This document shows positions 8,080-16,279 of a stretch of 18,806 nt of DNA, piece after piece; positions within the stretch are counted from its first letter, which is position 1, and each line of letters opens with the position of its first letter. The DNA is from Pilaira anomala (lineage: Eukaryota; Mucoromycota; Mucoromycetes; Mucorales; Mucoraceae): the NCBI GenBank assembly GCA_025716855.1, contig JAIXMQ010000169.1, positions 1 to 18,806 on the forward strand, written 5' to 3'. A model generated the notes under the pieces. The model had not been told where the DNA came from. It saw only the letters and a list, made by a program, of their open reading frames with translations, and searched no databases. The position numbers and the translations under genes are program-made.

Positions 8080-10403
8080 AAAAATTGATTTATTTCAGAG
8101 AAAAATATATTATCCATAGTAGCTTGCCAAGCAGAAGGAGAACCTTTTAGGCCCATAGGTAACCTTGTCCACCTAAACTGACCAAATGTTGTAGCAAACC
8201 CAGTAATGTTCTTGGAATCTTCATTCAATTTAAGTTGCCAAAACCCTTTCAAACAATCGAAAACAGAAAAATATTGGGCATTGGCTAACAAAGTAAACAG
8301 AAAATTTATATTCGGTATAGGATAGCCAGTGTCAATCATCATCTTATTAACCGCCTTGTAATTAATGGTTAACCGGTAAGGATCCTTCTTTCCAGCTACC
8401 GCAGCCTTGACCTCACCAGAAGGAATACCAAACGCTTGCTCAATATCCTCAAACGTACTGACTTCTACGTCAACACCATCATCCACCAGTTCTTCTTCGA
8501 CCACATTCACCTGATAGGTTGGGAGTAATTTATTTTTATTCAATCTGATTTGGGGAGCCTTCTTCAACTTCATAAACTTCCTTCTTCGTGGAATCCTTTT
8601 CTCAATATCAGCCGGAACCAATACGACCCCCGCCGCCCACGGACCATCACATTTTTCAATTAAACCCAAGCCTAACAATTGATCAATGCACCCCTTGAAC
8701 CATTCATTTGCTTCATAAGGAACCATCCTAGGAGTAACCCTTACTGGCTTCGAGTCTTCTTTTAATTTGATACTGTATGGCTCAGCCTTTAGTTCGGCCA
8801 CGTCCTTAAGTGAAGTAGCAAACACCGCTTTGTGTTTCAGTAACACCCTTTTCAAATCATTCTGTTTCTGTTTTGATAATTCTGGATTAATATCAAATTC
8901 AATTTCTTTAGTCCCCGCAGAAACTGAATAGACTGAATATACTGTTTGTGATACTTTTCCTTTCCACCCCCTAGGTTCAGACACCTTCACACCTGCTTCT
9001 TTTAATCTATCATATTGTGGTATGAAAATAGGACCAACGATTAAAGAGGGTGGTAGAACCTCTTCGGCTTCGGGATTAACTTGCACCATATACTTGTCAT
9101 GAACCACCGATATCATTTCATTGACATCCTCAATAAACTCTACTTCCTTGGGCACCGACCCTTTAGAATATAACTTGCCGATAAGTGTACCCTTCTTCAA
9201 AGTGACTTTAGACTTGCTATGATTCATCACCACCATACAATACGGACCTTGACCACCTTTTGATAATAGACTTGGTACCATGTATAGATTCAATTTCGTA
9301 TACAGCTTTCCCTCGGGTTGCAACACCATATCTTCTTCCCACGCCGTACTTTCTTGACCCATTGATAGCCATAACAAGTGTGACTCTCCAGGCTCCATAG
9401 TGTATTCATATTGGATTTTGACATTCTTTAACCTTTTATTGTCACTATTCGTAACAGTGATTGGGATAACTAGTCTATCATCTTCAATCAATTCATCACC
9501 TTTGGGGAACAATATCTCACTGGATACACCATTGCCTTCATGCGTAGGAATAAGATAGTCTTTATTTTCAGATCTGATAATGAAACTATTACTAAGAGAG
9601 TCCGCAATCCCATTGGTACCTTGAATAAAGTCTTGTCCTAGGATTAATGGTGTATGAACGTTCTTCGTAACACAGAAGATATGATTGACCTCCACCTCAG
9701 CAGACAGAACCAAAGTTAATTTAATTGTACCTACAGCAGGTTCCACCTCATCACCATCACCAAACTTCAATGTTCTATTTGTTGGTTCAATCTTGGACGT
9801 TACACCTAAGGTTTCTATTACCTCTAAAGGAATTACCGAGACGATTGCACCACCATCAACAAGAAACTCTAATTGCATCTCACCAACAATGCATAACATG
9901 GCTTGTAATTTAGGATCGCGACCTGACGCAGACGTGTCAATTGTAACTATATGATTAACACTAGATGTAGCCTTCTCATTAATTTCTTGAGAATCTACTT
10001 CCATTGCTTCAGCTGTCTTGATACCGGCGGTTTTCTTTTTAATAGTAGTAGGCTGTGCGCCAATTAAGCCCAAAAATTGATAATATAGTTCTGGCGAATG
10101 ATACAACAGTTGAGGTAATGGTATATTTATAGAACTATCCCATATCCCTTGTTTCATATCAAAAGGCTTGACTTGTTTATCTGGACCCACAATAATAGGC
10201 ATATCTGTTGCGGCTTTTCTTAATACAGACGGAGGAACTTCACCACGCGCAATAGCTTCTTTATCTTCCACCCTATATCTTGCCTTAGCTTCCCTAGCCT
10301 TTTTCAGATTTTCCAATAAGGATGCCCTGATTTCCTCAGCAGTCTTCTTACCCTTACCAGCACTTACAGCATTTATCGCTTTAGCACTTCTAATGAAGCC
10401 CAA
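8080..10403 (-). pseudogene. Gypsy element B pol: protease and first half of reverse transcriptase
   Basis: Numbering from the TTG codon at 10403, residues 1-50 are a basic, Lys/Ala-rich start. The retroviral-type aspartic protease has LVDGGAIVSVIP (181-192) and the second-half motif LILGQDFI (253-260). The active-site triplet is D183-G-G where the family has D-S/T-G, one base away from Ser. RT begins at about 540 and shows PWAAGVVLVPAD (about 588-599), YRLTINYKAVN (about 674-684), FSVFDCLKGFWQL with the first catalytic Asp, and FGQFRWTRLPMGLKGSPSAWQ. About 75 residues sit between the first two RT motifs where most gypsy RTs have about ten. The gypsy frame is cut by the nested transposon at 8082; downstream codons to 7923 are translated transposon end. 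There is no ATG at the start and the frame is the same as that of the gag tail, behind two stops. Confidence 0.88.
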
Positions 10404-10500
10404 GTAATTACTGCTACTGATGAAGACGATGGTACACCTGGTGGCCTGTTATTAGGATTTTTTATTTTTGACTCCGCCACGCCAATTTCGTGGGGAGTTT
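10404..10500 (-). other. Gag-pol junction with overlapping frame and tandem stops
   Basis: Gag ends with TAA TAA (10454-10449), and pol resumes in that same frame 16 codons later. Across the gap, the +1 frame is open and reads peptide-like (NPNNRPPGVPSSSSVAVITW), ending at about 10371. An A-rich stretch AAAAATAAAAAATCC precedes the stops. This may be a +1 programmed frameshift as in Ty3, combined with a later indel, or simple decay. Confidence 0.5.
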
Positions 10501-11600
10501 GCCTGAAAATCCTGATTTGACTTATTTTTACATGAAACACTAGTATGATCTTTGGACTGACAAATACGACACGGTTCTTTACAATCTTTTGAAATATGAC
10601 CCATATACTTGCAATTGAAACACTTGTCACCATCTTCAGATTCCTTGGCTTTACCCCCTAGTACTCTTCCATCAAATCGTTTTTCCATGAGATCTACACG
10701 ATCCATTGTCAAAGCTAGATCATTTTCAATTTTATCCAATTTTTCTAACTTCTCTAACTTCACCAAGATGAGATCCAATTGAGAAGTACCCAAAACCTTT
10801 TCTTCTTTAGTAATGTTAGGATCACGAGAGCTATAGCCATTACTCTTTGCATGGTTGTTATTATTGATCACAGGACCACGTTTCAGAATAGCATTGACTT
10901 GTTGCGTTTCAGGTACCCGCATAACGTCCATTCCGGTACCACCAATCCCAGACACTACCCCGATATTATTCTGACACTGTTCAGCCCAACGTAATAATGT
11001 TTCCAAGCCTTCATACGTATGCACCTTACTTTTATCCACATTATTGTATGGATTTTTTTCCATGTAATCGCAAAACTTCTTAACTTCTGGTAAAAGACCC
11101 TTACGAATTTCTCTTACTATCTGTTTTTGAGACTTGTCCTTAATTTCTTGAGGATCCAGTTTCCAAGAAGAGCTCGCTTGATATTCATGTATTCCCAAGG
11201 CGATTCAGATCCTAATTGTACCCTATATTCATATGCCTCTTCGTACTTTTCAAACCATTCCGCTGTAATACTTCTTGGAGAATTTAGCAATTAACGAGTT
11301 GTCAGTACCATCATCAAATTTCATTTCCTTGTATTCATCAGATGAGCGATCAAAAGTGTTCAAAAACCATTCTCTCGCAAAATGGGATAAGCACCTAAAG
11401 AATAACTCTTTTCTTCGATCAGTTGAAATCCAATTATTCCACGCAGCAGCTTCATTGAATTCTTCCAAAAATCTTGAAGGATCTTGCCTATCACCACTAG
11501 AAAAGCTAGGTGCTGCTTTTGCGCTTGTCTCTCCCAGTACCAACACGGATTTTTCTTTTTCCTCTCGTACCAAAATAGATTTCTCTCCTTCTTCTGCCAT
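10452..11600 (-). pseudogene. Gypsy element B gag, frameshifted
   Basis: The start is the ATG at 11598-11600, directly after a 22-base A run in the sense strand. The first frame gives 116 residues with a capsid-like region (FLEEFNEAAAWNNW, LFFRCLSHFAREWF) and stops at 11250. Coding continues in a second frame over about 11200-11265 (EWFEKYEEAYEYRVQLG). It then enters a third frame from about 11198 to the TAA at 10452, so two frameshifts lie within about 70 bp. The last part contains a Leu/Lys coiled coil (ILVKLEKLEKLDKIENDLAL) and two CCHC zinc knuckles: C193/C196/H201/C206 and C210/C213/H218/C223, numbered from 11198. Gag would form the particle and bind element RNA; as read here it cannot be made in one piece. 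Domain identity is clear. Confidence 0.85.
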
Positions 11601-11622
11601 TTTTTTTTTTTTTTTTTTTTTT
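11601..11622 (-). repeat. Homopolymer of 22 A directly before the gag ATG
   Basis: On the plus strand it is 22 T. In the sense strand the A run touches the ATG of gag, an A-rich context favourable for initiation in fungi, although the length suggests slippage expansion. Confidence 0.7.
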
Positions 11623-11686
11623 GATATAGACTACAAATTTATATTCCTTGTGTTCTTTTTAGTTCAATTGTAATTAAATAGTAGCA

Positions 11687-11704
11687 CGCCCAGCTACTCC
11701 ACCA
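11687..11704 (-). other. Primer binding site of gypsy element B
   Basis: In the sense strand, two bases after the 5' LTR, the sequence is TGGTGGAGTAGCTGGGCG. TGG complements the CCA end of a tRNA, so this is the expected minus-strand primer site. The implied acceptor strand is CTACTCC plus discriminator A. The tRNA was not identified. The neighbouring bases also allow a 6-bp hairpin (AGTAGC/GCTACT). Confidence 0.6.
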
Positions 11705-11706
11705 AA

Positions 11707-12019
11707 TGTTGTAGGGCTTTTATATCTACCTTGTGACTAACTATCAATTAATACTGAACTTCTTATAGTACCAAACACCCAATTATATTCGAGTAATATC
11801 GATAAGAAGATTATCAAAAAGTATATTAGAGAAAGAGATGATTCTTTATTATTAAATAAACTTCAAATTTATAAGTTCGTAAAAACATAAACGGTACCAC
11901 CTATATCTTCTGACCACTGAGTCGGGCACAGAGTCAAACCAAACTCTAACCTCCCCTCAATTATAAACAAATATAGAGCCTTGTTAGTGCTCTATGATTT
12001 TCTGGTACCGCCTACCACA
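11707..12019 (-). repeat. 5' LTR of gypsy element B (313 bp)
   Basis: This copy matches 2455-2768 apart from a single missing G. In sense it drives transcription toward lower coordinates. It ends TACCACA and is followed by GTATGATGG, which does not repeat the bases left of the other LTR. Confidence 0.95.
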
Positions 12020-12955
12020 GTATGATGGCTTTTACTAAGTTATTTCAATAGTCTTTTACTGTACAAGAACAAATATTTTTATTTGTTTCTTTGCTTTTCA
12101 TATTGTAACTGGTAAGATAATTTTAATTTCTATGTAATTACAAGTATCTAATATTTTAAATTCCTTAAAGATAAATAATTTTTATAAGTCTCGGTAATTT
12201 TTTTTTTTAACGAAGATTTAAATAATATCACTCATTATCTCGAATTAAATAGTTATAAAAGCAGTATTGATCTTGTCTATTCATATAAGAAGGATATCGC
12301 TTTGCTTTAATAGCAACAGGTAAATATTTCTCTCAGTCCTTTCCATGTAAATTCTTTCTAATAATTTTTTTTTTTTTTTTTTTTTTTTAGTCGGTAAATT
12401 ACTGAATCTATTTTTTTTTTTCAGCAGGTAAAATATCAATTATATATATCAATCAATGCTTAAGACTGACCATCTCTTTTTTTTTTATAGCCTACACAGT
12501 GACAGCAGTATAATCTCTTTTGCTACGTTTTTTTTTTGTAAAAGGTAAACACCTCATATATCGCCCCTGTTCTTCCATATTTCTAACTTTTTTTTTTCTT
12601 TTTTTTTTTTTAGCTTATATGGTCTAATATAATGGCTCCGTGTTCTTTCTGATACAGAACAAATCTAATGTAAGTGATATTGCTTTATTATGTTCTAACC
12701 GCTAGCCCTCGTTTCAAAAAAAGATGCTGTATCTGTTTTAAAGTAACAATATGGCAGTATGCCAGTGGGGGTTTTTTTTTTAAATCAATAAATAAAGATC
12801 TATTTTTAAACAAAATCAATATATAAAAGCCGTTTAAAGAGGTATATTATACCAATAGCAGTAGCGCATTTATTATGAACGTCATTTTGAAATAAGATAA
12901 AGACCAATGATATGAAGCAATATACAAATGAAAAGCCAATAGCTATTGAGATCTA
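12020..12955. other. Non-coding AT-rich region with intron-like boundaries
   Basis: No protein is recognised. Several stretches look like fungal intron ends. CAACAG|GTAAAT (GT at 12320) pairs with a long T run ending TTTAG at 12390. TCG|GTAAAT is at 12394, TTTCAG at 12424, CAG|GTAAAA at 12428 and TTATAG at 12490. AAAAG|GTAAAC at 12545 is followed by a TTCTAAC branch-like word and a T run ending TAG at 12613. Intervening 'exons' are 3, 3 and 54 nt with no convincing peptide. This may be a decayed multi-intron gene or chance in T-rich DNA. Confidence 0.35.
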
Positions 12956-13205
12956 ACAGATTTGCAGGTAAAATAATATCATGAAATATCTAATTTGCAG
13001 GTAAAACTAGGATGATAAAGTACAGATTTGTAGGTAAAACTAGGATGTAAATTACAAATTTCCAGGACTTTGTAGGACCTGGAAATTAGAGATTTGTAGG
13101 ATATTTACAGGACGTCCTGTATATTTTTCAATAGTAGGATTCCTGCAAATCTCCTAATCTCAGCTCAATTCCAGGATGATTTGTAGGACATTTCCAGGAT
13201 AATTA
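12956..13205. repeat. Cluster of short repeats and palindromes
   Basis: TTTGCAGGTAAAA or TTTGTAGGTAAAA occurs three times (about 12961, 12997, 13027), twice followed by CTAGGATG. TTTGTAGGA and TTCCAGGA each recur three or more times down to 13200. There is a perfect inverted repeat AATTTCCAGG/CCTGGAAATT (13057-13066 and 13078-13087, 11-nt loop) and a perfect 16-bp palindrome TACAGGACGTCCTGTA (13106-13121). This looks like the end of an unidentified element or the 5' untranslated region of the LINE that follows. Confidence 0.6.
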
Positions 13206-14808
13206 ATGCCTAGTGGCCTTTTTTTAAAATCATCCATCCATCACAATAACACTATCAAATCATCCATCCATCCTACCTTTGATTGATTCCCAACCTTCTA
13301 GCAACATTTTGATATCAAAATTGTCAAAATCGGACGAGATTCAAAAAACTACATTGGACATTCCGCAATTGAACACTCCATCTGCTGAAATTAACAAGAT
13401 CCCCTGTGAATTAAGTTCTCCAGCAACTCTAGAAAAAAACTTAGGTAACTATAAACTACTTTCAGGTGTTAAACGACTTCGTACCTCGACTTCCATCTCA
13501 TCTGAAACCGAAATGACCTTGACATCTGCTGAAAAACCTAAAAAGGCCCAAAGAAAAAGGGGCCCCATCATGAAGACTCGAACCGCCGTCGCGTCTTCAA
13601 AAAATTTAAAGGCGGAGATTCAAAAAACTTTGATTGCGGATATCTCGACAACTACCGCCCAATCCAAAAAATTCTTGCAGATATGCCTATGGACGATGCA
13701 ATGGTCGCCGAAAACAATGATGCCACTGCTACTGCTACTGCTCCCCCTGCTATACAGGTGTTTGATTTCACACCTGAGCCCAAGACCCCCGAGTTTGTAC
13801 TGATGCTTCAGCAACAGCTCCGTACCTATGGTCAGCGTCTGGAACACGTTGAGAAATCTCACGCTACCATTGAGCGTCTCCAACGGGAGCTCAGTGCTAG
13901 TCAGGCCGCTCTTGCCGCTACTCTTGCCGAGGTCGACGCCTTGAAAGCCGCTCTGGCCGCAGCCACTGGCCCCAAGATAACTACCTTTGCCCCTTCTCCT
14001 GCTGGCTCAGCCGCCTCTAAGTACGCTGGTGAGTACCCTGCTCTTGGAAGTAGAAACCCTTCTGGTAACACTGGTTCTTCTGGCTCTGGTCCTGGCTCTT
14101 CTGGTTCTTCTGGTTCTGGTGCTCCTGGTTCTGGCTCTGGTGTTGTCTCCTGGTCTGGTGTTGCTAAGTCTGGTGATAAGGCCACCAAGAAAAAGGTTAA
14201 AGCTTCTCCTCGTTCCCGTGACATTGCTGCTAGGTTGTTCACGCCTATCTCAGAGTCTCAAGGATTCAAATACGTGTACCTTCCCTGTCGTGCTCGAGAG
14301 AAGTACTCTGACGTTCGTAAGAAGCTCAAGACACTCAAGATTGATCCTGCCCGTATCTTAGATGTGGCATTACCCTGCACAAAAGGTGATTGCTCTTTTG
14401 GTGCATAATGACTACTTTGATACAATCTTGAAGCGATTTACCGACGTAGGTGTCAAGCCTGTTGAAAACTTCGACCCAACAGATGCTGCTGTTATTCGTG
14501 ACCCTTCTTTGGCCGGACTTGATTTAACTGCAAAGTTAATCAAAGCCCGCGATCTCCAGCGTTCACGTTGTCTGCGTGCTCTTGAGCACATACGTCGCCC
14601 TGTTTGCTTTGCTGTTGCCGGTGATTTCTTGTCTCGTGGTTGGATTTTTGATGAAGACATGAGGAAGCTACAAGCTGGTGAAACACTTTACGAGAAAGCT
14701 GCTCCTGTCGAAACTGAAGCTGATGCCGAAATGGTCGATGCTGCTGCTACCTTTGGTGCTGTAACTACCCTTCTTGTTGGTGATGGTGAACCATCTCTTT
14801 CTCAGTAA
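13206..14808 (+). pseudogene. LINE ORF1, frameshifted
   Basis: An ATG at 13206 opens a short frame that stops at 13284. The next frame is open from 13228 to about 13560 and encodes a Ser/Thr/Lys-rich N-terminus ending KPKKAQRKRGP, but it has only TTG near its start. Peptide-like coding then moves to the frame of 13206 (from about 13560: HHEDSNRRRVFKKFKG, then YLDNYRPIQKILADMP) and includes an Ala/Leu-rich coiled coil (about 13860-13965) and a Gly/Ser linker (about 14060-14150). A third frame takes over at about 14363, where one extra G in GATGTGGCATTACCC seems to be the cause. It continues with VIALLVHNDYFDTILKRF to the TAA at 14806-14808. The C-terminal half resembles the RNA-binding ORF1 proteins of fungal LINEs. 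No CCHC knuckle is seen. Two or three frame breaks make it non-functional. Confidence 0.7.
13227..13272 (+). repeat. Direct repeat AAATCATCCATCCATC, two copies 30 bp apart
   Basis: Identical 16-bp copies lie at 13227-13242 and 13257-13272. The 30-bp spacing is a multiple of three, so both can be read in one frame. Confidence 0.8.
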
Positions 14809-15482
14809 TGAGTAGAGATATCACCGTCTCACTTTGGAATGCCAATGGGCTTTCCCGTCATACCGCTCCGCTCCTTACCTCAAATCTTTCCGACTCCTCC
14901 CTCATCTTTCTCACTGAGACTTGGTTACTCTCTCCGCTCCGTTATCCACTCCCAAAAGGATGGAAACAATACCATAACTACGGGTTATCTGTCGATAACA
15001 GTGATTGTGGGCAACAAGGGATCTCACTTTTAGTGAATCCTGAGTTCCCATATCCTGTTACTCACATTCCCACTTCCTCTCCTTACGTCCTCACTTGTCA
15101 TATATTTTCGCTTGTCATACACTGTCTCTACCTTCCGCCTTCCCTTCCCGATGATGCTGCACTCGAAATCCTCCGCTCCTTAGAAATCAACTCGAATGCA
15201 ACTCATACCAATACGTTGATCTGTGGTGTTCTAAATGCTCGGCATGAATCTCTCCTCGGTGATACAAAAACTACTACTCGCGGTGGCTATGTATCCAACT
15301 GGCTACTTGAGAGTGGTTTACGCTGCTGGAATGCTAAACTGGCCTTCGGTATACCAACCTACTGCAACCCTAAGCGCTTAACAAGAGCCGGTGAGCCATA
15401 TCAAAGTGTCATTGATCTCATGATTACATCAGGTAACCTGCACTATGGCGGATTAATTGTTGGACTCAAACAAGTTTGTTAA
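14808..15482 (+). pseudogene. LINE ORF2: endonuclease domain, truncated
   Basis: The ATG at 14808-14810 shares its A with the ORF1 stop (TAATG), the arrangement used by bicistronic LINEs that reinitiate translation. The 224-residue frame matches the endonuclease/exonuclease/phosphatase fold: N11 (LWNANGL), E37 (LTETWL), Y108 (CLYLPPS), N143 (LNARH) and D203 (SVIDLMI). This domain nicks target DNA to prime reverse transcription. The normal GDxN motif reads GVLN here (V141), a loss of a key Asp that needs one base change. The reading becomes foreign after SGNLHYGGLIVG, and the terminal SDH motif and the entire RT are missing. The stop at 15480-15482 lies in unrelated sequence. Confidence 0.8.
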
Positions 15483-15670
15483 CAGAACAAACAAAAATAG
15501 TTGTTATTATCACCCAGTTTGTTGGAAATGCGAACAAGTGTTTTTAATTTTTAAAAATTATACTGGTCAAAAAAAAAAAAAATGAATTACTTGTTGGTAC
15601 CAGACAACTTCGGTGACAAATTAAACAAGTTACTTGTTGTTTGTTACTTTATTGTTGGTTTACTTGTTGG
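15466..15670. repeat. AACAAGT/ACTTGTT cluster at the LINE breakpoint
   Basis: AACAAGT occurs at 15469-15475, 15533-15539 and 15624-15630. Its complement ACTTGTT occurs at 15589-15595, 15632-15638 and 15662-15668. Six copies in 200 bp, starting where LINE homology ends, suggest subterminal repeats of another inserted element. No matching far end was found. Confidence 0.5.
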
Positions 15671-16277
15671 TTTATTTTTCACTTATGTATTTTTTTGAAA
15701 AGAAATAGAATTTACTATATTAAATATCTTCGGAAGAAAAAAAAAAGATATTAAAGCATATTACATGACGAATTCTTTATGACAGGTCGAATCGATATAT
15801 ATATATACATATTCGAACCAATCTGATATTTTATAACTCTGTTTAATATTATCGACAACAATAAATAAATCGTCTCTTAATATATATGTCGGTTTAGACT
15901 ATAGTCAGTGAGCTTAAATGGTAAAACAGTTGTATGAGAATAAATTGTTATATTTTGTAAGTTCATATAGTCTCTATAACGTTTAATAGAGTAGGAATAG
16001 GCTATCATATATATTTTATGTAACAAAGAAAATAAAACGAAAAAAGTTGACTTGTAAAAAAATAGATCTTGAAAAAAAAAATGAATGTCGAGAAAAAAAA
16101 GGATCTTGAACAAATAGATCTCGGTAGTTTTCAAGTTGTAAAGAAAAGCAGGCGTTATGGAAAAAAAGACCGAAACAAATATAAACAAGAAATATAAAGC
16201 AAATTGATAATTGAGGAAAAGTTAAAAATAAAAAAAAAGATTTTATTACGTCAGTCTAAATAAAGTACGTATGTATG
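15671..16277. other. AT-rich spacer, nothing recognised
   Basis: There are A runs, a TA dinucleotide patch (15797-15808) and several GATCT words (16063-16122), but no gene, no RNA and no clear repeat. Open frames on the minus strand are Phe/Ile/Tyr-rich and look like translated AT-rich DNA. Confidence 0.6.
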
Positions 16278-16279
16278 TA

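Larger units (their letters stand above)
2455..12019 (-). mobile_element. Ty3/gypsy LTR retrotransposon B, full length, with nested insertion
   Basis: This complete element on the minus strand has LTRs at 2455-2768 and 11707-12019. In sense order it carries a primer binding site, a gag with two zinc knuckles, a protease, reverse transcriptase, RNase H, integrase with a GPY/F-like tail, and a polypurine tract. RT-RNaseH before integrase defines Ty3/gypsy. Total length is 9,565 bp, or about 6,530 bp without the nested CACTA-type transposon. The LTRs differ by one G, which implies recent insertion, yet gag and pol contain several frameshifts and a stop. No clean target duplication is seen: with Tc1 element 1 mentally removed the left flank reads GTAC and the right flank GTAT. 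Confidence 0.95.
13206..15465 (+). mobile_element. APE-type LINE retrotransposon, broken and lacking its 3' part
   Basis: Two consecutive reading regions on the plus strand form the element: an ORF1 rich in Ala/Gly/Ser, and an ORF2 that begins with an apurinic-endonuclease-like domain and would continue into reverse transcriptase. Local base composition is richer in G+C than the flanks. RT is absent: homology stops at about 15465. Loss of the 3' part is the reverse of the usual 5' truncation of LINEs, so a later deletion or insertion is likely. The left boundary is uncertain. Confidence 0.75.

Noticed and set aside
11681..11704. Possible tRNA fragment (hairpin followed by CCACCA)
   Set aside because: No cloverleaf can be formed in the surrounding sequence; its position two bases from the LTR makes it a primer binding site.
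12491..12544. 54-nt candidate exon between splice-like sites
   Set aside because: It contains a T run and no convincing peptide in any frame; kept only as part of a low-interest observation, not as a gene.
13901..14361. Long open frames rich in Leu/Val (plus) and Ala/Glu/Pro (minus) over LINE ORF1
   Set aside because: These are frame shadows of the Gly/Ser/Ala-rich ORF1 segment, which has the domain structure expected of the LINE.
15441..15450. CACTATGGCG in the LINE, close to the CACTATGGCC transposon end
   Set aside because: It encodes LHYGG in the ORF2 frame, has no duplication or inverted partner nearby and fits the LINE protein, so it is chance.
15877..16188. 103-residue minus-strand frame rich in Phe/Ile/Tyr
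   Set aside because: The composition is that of translated AT-rich DNA, with no recognisable motif or gene structure.
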